64,000 bases of DNA from Kapaibacterium sp044224925 (GTDB lineage Bacteria > Bacteroidota > Ignavibacteria > Kapaibacteriales > Kapaibacteriaceae): NCBI GenBank assembly GCA_044224925.1, contig JBGAJM010000001.1:310001-374000 (forward strand). The letters are read 5' to 3'. Made by a program: the position numbers and the translations under genes. The notes under the pieces were generated by a model. The model saw only the letters and a program-made list of their open reading frames with translations, ran no database searches and was not told where the DNA came from. Below, piece after piece: positions 36,901-45,651 of this stretch (the first letter of the stretch is position 1; every line of letters starts with the position of its first letter).

Positions 36901-38064
36901 ATGCTTCGCCTTCTCCTTGCCTTTGCCGCTACGGCACTCGTTCTTAGCGCGTGCTCGTCGAACGACAAACCGTCCACCGACGCACGAACGCTCCATTTTT
37001 GGCACTTCTATTCCGAGCCCGGACAGAAGGCCGCCCTGAAGGCACTTGTTGCCGATTTCGAGCGCACGCATTCGTGCACCGTCGAGCTCACGGAACTCTC
37101 GTGGAACGACGGAAAGCAGAAATTGCAGGCCGCCTTCAACTCCGGCACACCGCCCGACGTGGTCGAACTCGGCAGCGATTGGATCGCCCAGTTCTCCAGC
37201 GCCGGCGTGCTCATGCAACTCCCGTCCGACAGTGCCGGCATTGCCGCCTTCGTGCCCTATAGCGTGGCGCCGGGCATGTGGAACAGTCGCGTCTACGCCT
37301 ATCCGTGGACGCTCGACACGCGCGTCCTCTATGCGAACACGGACATCCTCTCGCAATGCGGCGTGAAGCTTCCCATCACCACGATGGACGAATTGCTGGC
37401 CGCATGTCGGAAGGTGCAGGATAAAGGGCGGCAAGGATTCGCTGCCAATGGTGCCGATGCACATCGCCTCTACAAGAAGATCCTTCCCTTCATCTGGACG
37501 TTGGGCGGAGATGTCGTGGATGCACAAGGCAATGCCACGCTGCAAGCACCGGCGGTGCAACGGGCCATTGCGATGTATGCCGATCTCGCGCGCACCGGCT
37601 TTGTCGAAACTCAACGTCAGCTCGATGCTTCCTTCATTCAAGGCAAGGTGGCGTTCTGGATCAGCGGACAGTGGATCTTGAAGAAGCTTCGCAACAATCC
37701 GTCCGTCCACTATCAAACGATGCTCATGCCCGGCGTGAACGGTCAGCCCGGGATCAGCTTTGCCGGTGGCGAATATCTGGCCGTTCCCAATGGCTCGTCG
37801 AACAAACAACTTGCACGCGACTTCGTGCGATGGATGACCGATGGCGCCAATGCCATTCGCTTCTGCACGAAGGTGGACGAAGCAGGCTTTCCTGCCGATG
37901 CTCGCTTCTTCGATAACAAAGCCCTCACGGCTGATGCAGATCGTGCCATGTTCTCCCAACAACTCGGTCATGCCCGCATGACGCCCGTTCATCCGCAGTG
38001 GCTGGAGATCGAGGCAGAGTTGGAGAGGATGGTGGAGGAGAAGCTCTTGGAGAGTGACAAGTGA
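36901..38064 (+). CDS. Family 1 (sugar) ABC transporter substrate-binding lipoprotein
   Basis: A 387-residue lipoprotein with lipobox LSAC and a MalE/UgpB-like fold: LHFWHFYSEPGQKAALKALV, GTPPDVVELGSDW, YPWTLDTRVLYANTD and FIQGKVAFWISGQW. It should bind sugars or glycerophosphodiesters. No permeases are adjacent. Start ATG 36901 is three bases behind its promoter element. The last codons (LLESDK) and stop run into a heptamer repeat array, suggesting that the repeat may have altered the end of the gene. Confidence 0.9.
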   Translation: MLRLLLAFAATALVLSACSSNDKPSTDARTLHFWHFYSEPGQKAALKALVADFERTHSCTVELTELSWNDGKQKLQAAFNSGTPPDVVELGSDWIAQFSSAGVLMQLPSDSAGIAAFVPYSVAPGMWNSRVYAYPWTLDTRVLYANTDILSQCGVKLPITTMDELLAACRKVQDKGRQGFAANGADAHRLYKKILPFIWTLGGDVVDAQGNATLQAPAVQRAIAMYADLARTGFVETQRQLDASFIQGKVAFWISGQWILKKLRNNPSVHYQTMLMPGVNGQPGISFAGGEYLAVPNGSSNKQLARDFVRWMTDGANAIRFCTKVDEAGFPADARFFDNKALTADADRAMFSQQLGHARMTPVHPQWLEIEAELERMVEEKLLESDK

Positions 38065-38091
38065 CGAGTGACAAGTGACGAGTGGAAGTGA
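38052..38091. repeat. Heptamer array GAGTGAC/AAGTGAC
   Basis: Five to six units of GTGACAA or GTGACGA cover the end of the binding-protein gene and the start region of the next gene. The same heptamers, in the opposite orientation (GTCACTT/GTCACTC), recur at 44267, 46298, 48195, 49954 and 52004. Confidence 0.9.
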
Positions 38092-38094
38092 CGT

Positions 38095-40524
38095 GTGTAC
38101 CAGAACGTGAAACAGAAGGCCACCTTGAATGCATTTCGGATCGTCTGCTTCTTCCTTGCCACCTTCTGTCTTTCCGTATCCCTCCTTCCGTCGCAAACCA
38201 TTACCGGCATCATCACCGATTCTGCAACCGCGGAGCCGCTACGATTCGTAACGGTGCAGGCGGTGGGAACGAAGAAGACGGCGATCACCACCAAGGATGG
38301 CCGATTCCTGCTCAAGCTTACGGGCTATCAGGATAGTGTGACGTTGCGCTGTTCGCTCGTGGGATACTCCCCAACAACTGTACGTGTGCGTGCAACCGAT
38401 TCGGCCATTGCCATCATACTCGTTGAGCAGCCGTTCCGTGCGGCCGAAGTGGTGATCACGGCCGAAGATCCTGCGGTGAAGATCATGCGCAAGGTGCTGG
38501 CGCGAAAGAAGGCGCAGAACGATACGCTTGAGCGCTACACGTACATGCTGTATTCAAAGCTCACGGTGATCACCGACACGGCCACGGCCAGCCGGAGTTC
38601 GGGCAGGGGAGACTCGACGGTGTTCTCCATCATGGAGACGTTCTCGAAGGGCTATGTGCGACGGCCGGACCGATTCTTCAACGAGATCATCCAGCGACGA
38701 CAAACACTGAACATTCCATCGCAGGCCAACTTCGTGTCATTCGGGACGAATCTCAATGCCTACGACGATGTGGTCACGATCCTTGGCGAAGAGGTCCAGA
38801 CGCCGTTTCATCCCGATGCCTTGGACTTCTACGACATGGCGCTCAAGAGCAGCGAAGAGGACGATATCGTGCGCATCGACGTCCGTCCGCGCGGCATTGC
38901 GCGCAAGACCTTCGAGGGCACCATCTACATCGATCAGCGCACGAGCGCACCTGTGGAAGTGCGGCTCACGCCCAACAAGAACGTCATCATTCCCTTCGAT
39001 GCAACGCTCAACTACCGACAGACGTTTGCCATTGACGACGGAGCCGTGGTGCCGCAGGCACTGTCGCTGACGAGTTCGATGCAGGTGGACATTCTCTATG
39101 TGTTCTCGCCCCGACTCGACATCTCGGTGGAAACATTCTGCTACGACTACAACATCAACGAGTCGTTCTCCAACGATGTCTTCGATCAACGTCGCGTCGA
39201 GATCGCCGAGCAGGCCTATCGCTACGACTCCACGTACTGGAAGACCAACGAGAAGATGCCGCTCCGTCCGGAAGAACTACAGGCGTATGATGAGATCCGC
39301 AAGACCATCGAAAGTCCCGACTCCGTCATCACCACATCGGTGATCGACCGCTACATCGCCCCCGTCACGCGGACACTTGCCATGCTCGCACGCAAGCCGT
39401 TCACGGGCTTCGACGACATCATTCGCTACAACCGTGTGCACGGACTCTATCTCGGCCTTGGTCTTCGGCATCGTCTCGACACCACGTGGGAAGTGCGCGG
39501 CTCGGCAGGCTATGGCTTCACCGATCAACGTGCCTACGGCACCCTCAGCTCCACGTACTATTTCGGTCCACGACAAACCTGGAGCATCGACGCCACGGCC
39601 TACTCCACGCTCAAGCGTCGTGACGATCCCTATGCCGTTCGCACCGGACTCATCACGTTCACCACGGCCATGTTCGGCAACGACTATGGCGATTACTTCT
39701 ATGCCGATGGATGGGAGGCAGGGATCAAGGTGGGAACGGGGCAGTTGCGCATGGTCTTGAACGACGAGTGGGAGCGCCCGACCACGGTGCGGCTCTTCGT
39801 TCGATCCGAGCAACAACGCAGTGCTGTGTTCCACGACACGTGGTCGCTCTTCTCGCCTCACCTCCCTCGCAGAGACCTACCTCCCATCACGCCCGGACAG
39901 TTGCGATCGGCCGGCGTGGACCTCAACGTGCAGTACAATCCGTGGCGCATGATCTCGCGCACGGGATTCCGACTCAGCACGGAACTGTCGGATCCGAAGA
40001 TCCTTGCAAGCGACTTCTCCTTCTTCCGAGTGCAGGCCGCCATGTCGTTGCGCATTCGCACGTTGCCGTTGTGGATGCTCGACCTTACGGCATCGGGCGG
40101 CTACACCATGGGTGATGTGCCGCCGCAGAAGTACTTCTCGCTGGAATCCAGCGTGAGCGGACTTGCCGCGCAGGGCGCATTCCGCGGCACCGGCGTCAAG
40201 GAGTTCTACGGCGATCGCTATGCGGCGCTCTCCATCTCGCACAACTTCGGAGAGGTGATCCCGGGTCTGCTCCGCATTCCCGACATCGCCTCGTTCGGCA
40301 TCGAGTTCATCCTCACGGGCTCGCTCGGTTGGTCGGCCTTCCGCACTCCTCCCACGAACGGCTATCCGTATCAGACCACACAGCAAACACGCGAACAGGT
40401 CTACTACGAACTCGGCGTCGGCATCAACCGCATCCTCCTCTTCCTCCGCGTCGACGTCACCGCACGCGTCTCCCAGCGTCTCCAGCCCCAGTTCTTCCTC
40501 ACGCTAAGTGTGGCAACCTTCTAG
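38095..40524 (+). CDS. DUF5686-like outer-membrane protein with CarboxypepD_reg domain
   Basis: The 809-residue protein has a signal anchor (IVCFFLATFCLSVSLLPSQ) and a carboxypeptidase regulatory-like beta-sandwich (TGIITDSATAEPLRFVTVQAV to GYSPTTVRV). A long DUF5686-type region follows (VKIMRKVLARKKAQND, YTYMLYSKLTV). The C-terminal half reads as an outer-membrane barrel ending VDVTARVSQRLQPQFFLTLSVATF. Such proteins are common in Bacteroidota and of unknown function, possibly TonB-system related. The start is GTG 38095 or 38107, just after the heptamer array; no ATG gives a leader. Confidence 0.82.
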   Translation: MYQNVKQKATLNAFRIVCFFLATFCLSVSLLPSQTITGIITDSATAEPLRFVTVQAVGTKKTAITTKDGRFLLKLTGYQDSVTLRCSLVGYSPTTVRVRATDSAIAIILVEQPFRAAEVVITAEDPAVKIMRKVLARKKAQNDTLERYTYMLYSKLTVITDTATASRSSGRGDSTVFSIMETFSKGYVRRPDRFFNEIIQRRQTLNIPSQANFVSFGTNLNAYDDVVTILGEEVQTPFHPDALDFYDMALKSSEEDDIVRIDVRPRGIARKTFEGTIYIDQRTSAPVEVRLTPNKNVIIPFDATLNYRQTFAIDDGAVVPQALSLTSSMQVDILYVFSPRLDISVETFCYDYNINESFSNDVFDQRRVEIAEQAYRYDSTYWKTNEKMPLRPEELQAYDEIRKTIESPDSVITTSVIDRYIAPVTRTLAMLARKPFTGFDDIIRYNRVHGLYLGLGLRHRLDTTWEVRGSAGYGFTDQRAYGTLSSTYYFGPRQTWSIDATAYSTLKRRDDPYAVRTGLITFTTAMFGNDYGDYFYADGWEAGIKVGTGQLRMVLNDEWERPTTVRLFVRSEQQRSAVFHDTWSLFSPHLPRRDLPPITPGQLRSAGVDLNVQYNPWRMISRTGFRLSTELSDPKILASDFSFFRVQAAMSLRIRTLPLWMLDLTASGGYTMGDVPPQKYFSLESSVSGLAAQGAFRGTGVKEFYGDRYAALSISHNFGEVIPGLLRIPDIASFGIEFILTGSLGWSAFRTPPTNGYPYQTTQQTREQVYYELGVGINRILLFLRVDVTARVSQRLQPQFFLTLSVATF

Positions 40525-40543
40525 GGAACAGACCCCTCGTTCC
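40525..40543 (+). promoter_or_regulatory. GGAAC-N9-GTTCC inverted repeat upstream of dinD
   Basis: A 5-bp inverted repeat (GGAAC/GTTCC) separated by nine bases lies directly after the previous stop and 77 bases before dinD. Because DinD homologues are SOS-controlled in Escherichia coli, this is a candidate operator. The LexA site of this lineage is unknown to me, so this is only suggestive. Confidence 0.3.
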
Positions 40544-40619
40544 GTCACGTTTGAACCCTTCCATGCCCCTCCCGAGGTGAAGCAACCGCCGTTGTATCAC
40601 CTCATCACAGGAGTCCGTC

Positions 40620-41474
40620 ATGAAACGGGAATCGATCATCGAACACCAGCGCATCTTCGATGCGCTCGCACAAACGATCCCGGGACAAACAGCCGTAGAG
40701 TTCTGGTTTGCCCGCGACCTCCAGGAACCCCTAGGATATTCGCGCTGGGAGAACTTTTGCGAGGTTATCCAACGAGCCATAGACTCTTGTAAAACAACGG
40801 GTTACAACCCCTCAGACCATTTTCGTGACGTCACGAAAATGGTACCCCTCGGAAGCGGTTCTCAACGAGAGATCTCAGACTTCATGTGCACGCGATATGC
40901 GTGCTATTTGATCGCCCAGAACGGCGATCCCCGCAAGGAACCGATCGCCTTTGCGCAGAGCTACTTCGCACTACAAACCCGGAAACAAGAGATCATCGAA
41001 GAGCGGATGCTCAACGTGAGCAGACTTGCCGCTCGGAACAAACTCAAGGAATCGGAAAAGGTACTTTCTGAACTTGTGTACGAGCGGGGTGTCGACGACG
41101 CCGGATTCGGAAGGATACGCTCTCGTGGAGATGCGGCGTTGTTCGGTGGACTCAGCACGCAACAACTCAAGGCAAGGTTCGGCATCGTACAGAGTCGGCC
41201 CTTGGCAGATTTCTTGCCGACGCTCACGATCGCCGCCAAGCACCTGGCCACAGAAATGACGACGCATAACATCCAGCAATCGGACATCGCCGGCGAAGCA
41301 AAGATCACGGCAGAGCACGTTCAAAACAACAACAGCGTTCGGACAATGCTGGGACAACGCGGTATCAACCCGGAGGATCTCCCGGTAGAAGACGATATCC
41401 GCAAGATCGAACGTCGCGTTCGTTCCGACGAGAGGGAACTTGGCAAGCGCTCTGGGAAGCTGCCGGACCCATGA
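40620..41474 (+). CDS. dinD: DinD-like DNA damage-inducible protein
   Basis: The 284-residue protein follows Escherichia coli DinD: a BRO-N-like start (VEFWFARDLQEPLGYSRWENF), then DHFRDVTKMVPLGSGSQREI, RYACYLIAQNGDPRKEPIAF, QTRKQEIIEE and GLSTQQLKARFG. DinD inhibits RecA-mediated strand exchange in Escherichia coli; other relatives are phage antirepressors. The ribosome-binding site CAGGAG lies seven bases before the ATG. A perfect 28-bp palindrome is embedded in the coding sequence at DHFRDVTKMV, and a near-copy lies behind the gene. Confidence 0.88.
   Translation: MKRESIIEHQRIFDALAQTIPGQTAVEFWFARDLQEPLGYSRWENFCEVIQRAIDSCKTTGYNPSDHFRDVTKMVPLGSGSQREISDFMCTRYACYLIAQNGDPRKEPIAFAQSYFALQTRKQEIIEERMLNVSRLAARNKLKESEKVLSELVYERGVDDAGFGRIRSRGDAALFGGLSTQQLKARFGIVQSRPLADFLPTLTIAAKHLATEMTTHNIQQSDIAGEAKITAEHVQNNNSVRTMLGQRGINPEDLPVEDDIRKIERRVRSDERELGKRSGKLPDP
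40816..40843. repeat. Perfect 28-bp palindrome inside dinD
   Basis: The sequence is self-complementary over all 28 bases with centre GACGTC and arms ACCATTTTCGTG. It encodes HFRDVTKMV, a conserved part of the family, so the palindrome is fixed by, or compatible with, coding need. Confidence 0.95.
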
Positions 41475-41572
41475 ACGCCGATGGTATCCCCGCGTTTCTT
41501 GGAAAATCAGCAACAACTTCTCTTCACTCAAACGCCTAAGTATATGAAACAACAAACACATGCAACTAGGCT

Positions 41573-41600
41573 ACCATTTTCGTGACGTCCTGAAAATGGT
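41573..41600 (-). repeat. Imperfect inverted copy of the dinD palindrome
   Basis: Differs from the dinD palindrome at two adjacent bases. In reverse orientation the match extends on both sides (AGACCATTTTC ... GAAAATGGTA), and the minus strand reads GDHFQDVTKMVA. It is therefore best seen as a short inverted relic of a dinD-like gene lying 100 bases behind dinD. It could also form a strong hairpin. The rest of 41475-41630 shows nothing clear. Confidence 0.8.
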
Positions 41601-41629
41601 CTCCCACAGAAGACATCCGTACCACCCTG

Positions 41630-41658
41630 TTGTGCCTTCCACTTTTTCGATACGTTTG
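41630..41658 (+). promoter_or_regulatory. Promoter TTG-N18-TACGTTTG
   Basis: TTG at 41630-41632 and TACGTTTG at 41651-41658 fit the -33/-7 arrangement of Bacteroidota promoters. They lie just ahead of the membrane-protein gene at 41686, which has AAAGGA as ribosome-binding site. Confidence 0.6.
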
Positions 41659-41685
41659 TGAGCACGACGTGCAGAAAGGAATGCG

Positions 41686-42339
41686 ATGGTAGTGTTCTGG
41701 AAGACCTATGCGCCCACGGCAGACAGATTTGCCGAGGTATTGTGCGGACTCGTCATGGTGCTCACGTTCACCCTTGCGGGGAACATCTATGGAGCCGAGG
41801 TCCGCGACATTGTGATCGGCGCGACGGGATGTGCGCTTGCATGGGGCATCATCGATGGCGTGACGCTTGTGTTGAATTCCATGTTCCAACGGGGATATCG
41901 CAACACGCTCATTCAGCGCGTGCAGCAGGCATCGCCCGACAAGGGCGTTGCCATCTTGCGCGACGAGTTCAACGGCACACTGTCGACGATCACAAGTGAG
42001 GAAGACCGTGAGCGGATCTACCGTTCCTTTGTTCAGTCGGCCCCTACGATGCACGTGGAACCCGTACGGATCACCAAGCACGATTGGCTCGGACTCCTTT
42101 CGCTGATCACCCTCGAAGCCCTTGCCTCCCTGTTCGTCATCGTGCCTGTGCTCGTGCTCGGAGAGACGCGTGGCGCCATTCGCGTGTCGAACATCCTGTT
42201 GGTGATCATGCTGTTTCTGATCGGCTACGATCGGGCGCGGAAGAATGCTTGGTCCATGACCGGAAGTATCGGCACCGGACTTGCCACCATGGCCCTTGGC
42301 GTTGTGCTTGTACTTGTTGCCATTGTGATGGGAGGATGA
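41686..42339 (+). CDS. VIT/CCC1-like integral membrane protein
   Basis: A 217-residue protein with about five membrane helices. The N-terminal half (CGLVMVLTFTLAG, VRDIVIGATGCALAWGIIDG) resembles VIT/CCC1 iron/manganese transporters, but the metal-binding loop typical of VIT1 is not obvious. The C-terminal half has helices LLSLITLEALASLFVIVPVLVL and IGTGLATMALGVVLVLVAIV. The substrate is therefore uncertain. It is the first gene of a probable operon with the two downstream envelope genes. Confidence 0.65.
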   Translation: MVVFWKTYAPTADRFAEVLCGLVMVLTFTLAGNIYGAEVRDIVIGATGCALAWGIIDGVTLVLNSMFQRGYRNTLIQRVQQASPDKGVAILRDEFNGTLSTITSEEDRERIYRSFVQSAPTMHVEPVRITKHDWLGLLSLITLEALASLFVIVPVLVLGETRGAIRVSNILLVIMLFLIGYDRARKNAWSMTGSIGTGLATMALGVVLVLVAIVMGG

Positions 42340-42343
42340 CGTC

Positions 42344-42979
42344 ATGCGCCGTTTGACGATGATGGTTGTCGCCGTTGTATCCTTCACGCTCGTGGTGTTC
42401 GAGTGCCGGAGTGCAACGGACAGTACCGATGCCGCTGCCTGGGAGGTCCATGCTCTTGGCTATGGCTACATCACGCAGAGCGAGGGGAATTACCTTGTGC
42501 CTGTGGTCACAGCCGAGTACGACATGCTGCACCTCGAAGCACGTTACAACTACGAAGACTTTCGAACGGCCTCGCTCTGGGTGGGTTCGATCTTCGCATG
42601 GGAGGGCACGGTGGAAGGGTTTGTGACACCCATGGTGGGCGTGGCCTTCGGTCGCACCACCGGGATCTCTCCCGGCCTCGAAGCCGGAGTGCAATGGAAG
42701 ATGTTCGAGTTCTACACGGAAGGACAGTACTTCTTCGATCTCGGCGTGCGCGACAACTCCTTCATGTACTATTGGACGGAACTCACGGCCACCGTGCTGC
42801 CATGGTTGGAGGCGGGTGTGGTATCGCAACGAACCCGCGTCATCCACACCAATGATGAATTCGTGGCAGGTCCGTTCATCGGCTTCGTCGGCCTCAACTC
42901 CGAACTCCGTCTGCATGCCCTCGAGCCCGGCGATGCCGACAATCGTTACTTTGTGATCTCCTTGGATGTGAAGCTGTGA
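42344..42979 (+). CDS. Probable outer-membrane beta-barrel protein
   Basis: A 211-residue protein with a signal peptide (MMVVAVVSFTLVVFECRSA) and eight or so amphipathic strands (MLHLEARYNYEDF, MFEFYTEGQYFFD, TELTATVLPWLEAGVV), ending YFVISLDVKL. The family is not recognised; it resembles small transporter-like barrels. It starts four bases after the VIT-like gene, and its stop overlaps the next start (GTGA). Confidence 0.7.
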   Translation: MRRLTMMVVAVVSFTLVVFECRSATDSTDAAAWEVHALGYGYITQSEGNYLVPVVTAEYDMLHLEARYNYEDFRTASLWVGSIFAWEGTVEGFVTPMVGVAFGRTTGISPGLEAGVQWKMFEFYTEGQYFFDLGVRDNSFMYYWTELTATVLPWLEAGVVSQRTRVIHTNDEFVAGPFIGFVGLNSELRLHALEPGDADNRYFVISLDVKL

Positions 42980-44262
42980 AAATGTTTGTCGTTACATGTG
43001 CACTCCTCGTCATGGCCGCCACACAGGTGTGGTCGCAGTACACCTATTGCTTTCCCTACGGCAAGGGAGAGTTTCAGGATGTTGCCTTTGTGAATCGCGA
43101 TACCGGAATGGCCATCGGTCGAATTGGAGTATCTGTGGTGCTTCGCACCACGAACTCTGGTGTAACGTGGGATACGACGGCACTTCCACCGAGTACGGGG
43201 AAGAAGAAGTACGATGCCCAAATCAACGAGTATTCGAAAGTAGTACTTCATCGAAACGGCACAGGAATTGTGTTTTCGAGGTATGCGAACTACTCCACTG
43301 GCGACTTCGGACGAACGTGGACTGTACTGCCATATGATGAGAAAACGTACATAGGTTTTCAATTTGCAAATCAGGACGAACCGTACTTTACCCCACAGAT
43401 CTTCGATGATTCACTGGTCTATGCGAATCTTGGCAATGATGGCATCCTTCGTTCCACGGATCTAGGACAAACGTGGTCGGAGATCCCAGTACCAAGAGAT
43501 TCTAACACGACGGGAATTCGTTTGATGACCTTTGCAAGTCCATCACATGGCTGGATTTCGACTGGCTTTGGCGCACCTGGTCGTGGCGGGTTCGTAGAGA
43601 CGATCGACGGGTGTATCACGTTTTCACAACGGAGAAGCAACCCGGTGGGATTGTTCCGGTGTTTGAATGATTCTATGCTCGTTGGATACAGTTCGTACGA
43701 ATTGTACGTTTCAAAGGATAGCGGCGCTACGTGGACGAAGCACTGGATAAATAAACTCGATGAACAGTGTAGTGCAGCGGTGTTCGTGGACACAAATCGG
43801 ATATGTTTCAGCCAGGAATATGAACTCTACTCCTCCAAGGACGGAGGGAAGAACCTTCATATCACGAAGTTCGATCCTTTCGACCAAGCGAATGCCATGT
43901 GCATTGCAGATTCTCAGACTTACTTCGCAGCCATGCGATTTGGCATCATCCGCATCACCAATGGCGGCTTTCCGGATACGACCACCTCGGTGTCGGCAGA
44001 CGATGGTTCACCACCGTTTGAATGCAGCATCACGCCCAATCCTTCGCACCACGAAGCCGACGTGCATATCACCATCCGAGAACCGCAGAACGTCCGCCTC
44101 ACGATCGTGACCACCGACGGTCGGCTTGTCATCGATCGCGAGCTCGGAGTGGTCCAACCCGGCACCATCACGGAACATCTTGCATTGCCATCCGGCGCAT
44201 ACATCTGCACGTGTACCGTGGGCATCCATCGTCAAACCACTCCGATCTCGATCACTCGTTAA
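42976..44262 (+). CDS. Secreted BNR-repeat protein with T9SS sorting domain
   Basis: A 428-residue protein with a signal peptide (FVVTCALLVMAATQVWS). Repeats of Asp-box type follow (RTTNSGVTWDTT, STDLGQTWSEIP, SKDSGATWTKHW, SKDGGKNL), forming a single beta-propeller like YCF48/photosystem-stability-type proteins. The C-terminal type A T9SS domain starts ITPNPSHHEADVHITI and ends SGAYICTCTVG...PISITR. No catalytic sialidase residues are evident. The GTG start at 42976 overlaps the previous stop; an ATG at 42982 is possible. Base composition is a little lower in GC than its neighbours. Confidence 0.85.
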   Translation: MKMFVVTCALLVMAATQVWSQYTYCFPYGKGEFQDVAFVNRDTGMAIGRIGVSVVLRTTNSGVTWDTTALPPSTGKKKYDAQINEYSKVVLHRNGTGIVFSRYANYSTGDFGRTWTVLPYDEKTYIGFQFANQDEPYFTPQIFDDSLVYANLGNDGILRSTDLGQTWSEIPVPRDSNTTGIRLMTFASPSHGWISTGFGAPGRGGFVETIDGCITFSQRRSNPVGLFRCLNDSMLVGYSSYELYVSKDSGATWTKHWINKLDEQCSAAVFVDTNRICFSQEYELYSSKDGGKNLHITKFDPFDQANAMCIADSQTYFAAMRFGIIRITNGGFPDTTTSVSADDGSPPFECSITPNPSHHEADVHITIREPQNVRLTIVTTDGRLVIDRELGVVQPGTITEHLALPSGAYICTCTVGIHRQTTPISITR

Positions 44263-44266
44263 CTCT

Positions 44267-44298
44267 ACTTGTCACTTGTCACTCGTCACTTGTCACTC
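44267..44298. repeat. Heptamer array GTCACTT/GTCACTC between convergent genes
   Basis: Four heptamers lie between the stops of the BNR gene and the anti-sigma-like gene. The stop codon of the latter (44293-44295 on the minus strand) is inside the array. Confidence 0.9.
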
Positions 44299-45651
44299 AA
44301 CGATGATCCTCTTCGACAACACTTCTCCCTTGTCCGTCTGCACGCGAACCACATACATCCCTGCGGCGACGCCATTCAGAGCAAGTGGGATCTGACGTTC
44401 GCCCGACGAAAGACGTTGTGCTCGTGCAAGATCTGCAACCGTCGTTCCAGAGAGATCGACAAGTGCGACGCTCACGCTACGGTCATCCCGCAACGAGAAC
44501 GACAGAGTTGCCGAGCCATTCTTGGCCGGATTCGGAAAGACCGTTGCATCGCTCAAGGCGCCGTTCGACGGACGGGTGAGTTCCTGAATGCCGGCCTTGA
44601 TGCTATTGCACCGATCCGACGTGAGCATCGTGCGGATGCGGATCGATTGTTTACGCACCTTCTTGACGGCCGTGTCGCAAACCTTCAATTCGCGCATGAT
44701 CGAGTCGATGTTAAAGTTGACGTCCTTCATCTGTGCCGAAAGCTGCTTCAGCATCACATTGGTGGAGTCCATCACAATGCGCAGCTTGGCATTCATATCC
44801 TTCATGTCTGGCAGATCGCGAAGGTTCGTCAGATCCTGCAGTTGCATCTCTCGAACATCCTCGGAGCGTGAACCATCGGCATTCTTCCGTTGCGTGCGGA
44901 TGCGAACATTGCCGTCCTTCATCTGCACGTCGACATTCATGTCCATCACACCTTCCATCTGCTGTTCCAGCGAGTCGGGAAGTGCCTGCATGAATTCCTG
45001 GGTAGGGGAGAACCACATGATGACCTTTTCGGAGCCAGTGCCGGACTCAACAGGGATCAATCGGTTCACGTCGGCATCGGCGTCGCCACGTTCGAGGCAG
45101 CGGCCTCTCCCGGCCGCGTCCGTCACCATCATCGGCAGAGGTGCATCGTCGAGCGGCACCATCGTCCAACGGGTCTTCCCGTTCACGACCACAGTGATAT
45201 GCATGCTGTCCTTACTGCGGCACATATCGATCTGATCGGCTTTGTCAATATCCAGCTCCGCCAGCGACGTCAGATAGTCCAGCTTCAGGTCACCCGTGCA
45301 CAACCTGCTCCGATCCACACCGGCCATGGCATCGGCAGCGGTCGGCACCGGCGGCGGCGTGATCGAATCGAACGGCGTCTCCGACCTTGCCACCATACTT
45401 GCCGTTTCCGGCTTCACCGGGTCGGTGGAGGGTTTGGGAGGGGACTGAAGGATAACATAGGTGCCGGCAAGGGCGGCAAGGGCAGTGGTCGCGGCAACAA
45501 GGATCGGCGTCATGGTATGGCCTCCAAACAATGAGGATCCTGGGGCCGGTGCGGAGCGGACGAGCTCGGACACATCCTGCGTCGACATTGGCGACGCTTC
45601 CGCGCGGGCGGCCTCGATCAGTTCGTGCAGGGGCTTGGGGGATCGGTTCAT
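44293..45651 (-). CDS. Anti-sigma-like membrane protein with T9SS sorting domain
   Basis: A 452-residue protein whose ATG is inside the ECF sigma stop (ATGA), the classical sigma/anti-sigma order. Residues 1-46 are soluble and lack a zinc-binding motif; TPILVAATTALAALAGTYVIL (about 48-68) is a membrane helix. The large outer part contains methionine- and aspartate-rich helices. The end is a full T9SS type A domain (TVFPNPAKNGSATLSFSL to AGMYVVRVQTDKG). This is unusual for an anti-sigma factor. An internal ATG at 45513, with GGAGG seven bases upstream, would turn the helix into a signal peptide. Confidence 0.75.
   Translation of the reverse strand: MNRSPKPLHELIEAARAEASPMSTQDVSELVRSAPAPGSSLFGGHTMTPILVAATTALAALAGTYVILQSPPKPSTDPVKPETASMVARSETPFDSITPPPVPTAADAMAGVDRSRLCTGDLKLDYLTSLAELDIDKADQIDMCRSKDSMHITVVVNGKTRWTMVPLDDAPLPMMVTDAAGRGRCLERGDADADVNRLIPVESGTGSEKVIMWFSPTQEFMQALPDSLEQQMEGVMDMNVDVQMKDGNVRIRTQRKNADGSRSEDVREMQLQDLTNLRDLPDMKDMNAKLRIVMDSTNVMLKQLSAQMKDVNFNIDSIMRELKVCDTAVKKVRKQSIRIRTMLTSDRCNSIKAGIQELTRPSNGALSDATVFPNPAKNGSATLSFSLRDDRSVSVALVDLSGTTVADLARAQRLSSGERQIPLALNGVAAGMYVVRVQTDKGEVLSKRIIVE

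Noticed and set aside
33683..38196. Long upstream extensions of the CAP-protein and pyrG frames
   Set aside because: They run through the SDR gene and the lipoprotein gene respectively; real starts are fixed by the signal peptide and by the conserved pyrG N-terminus.
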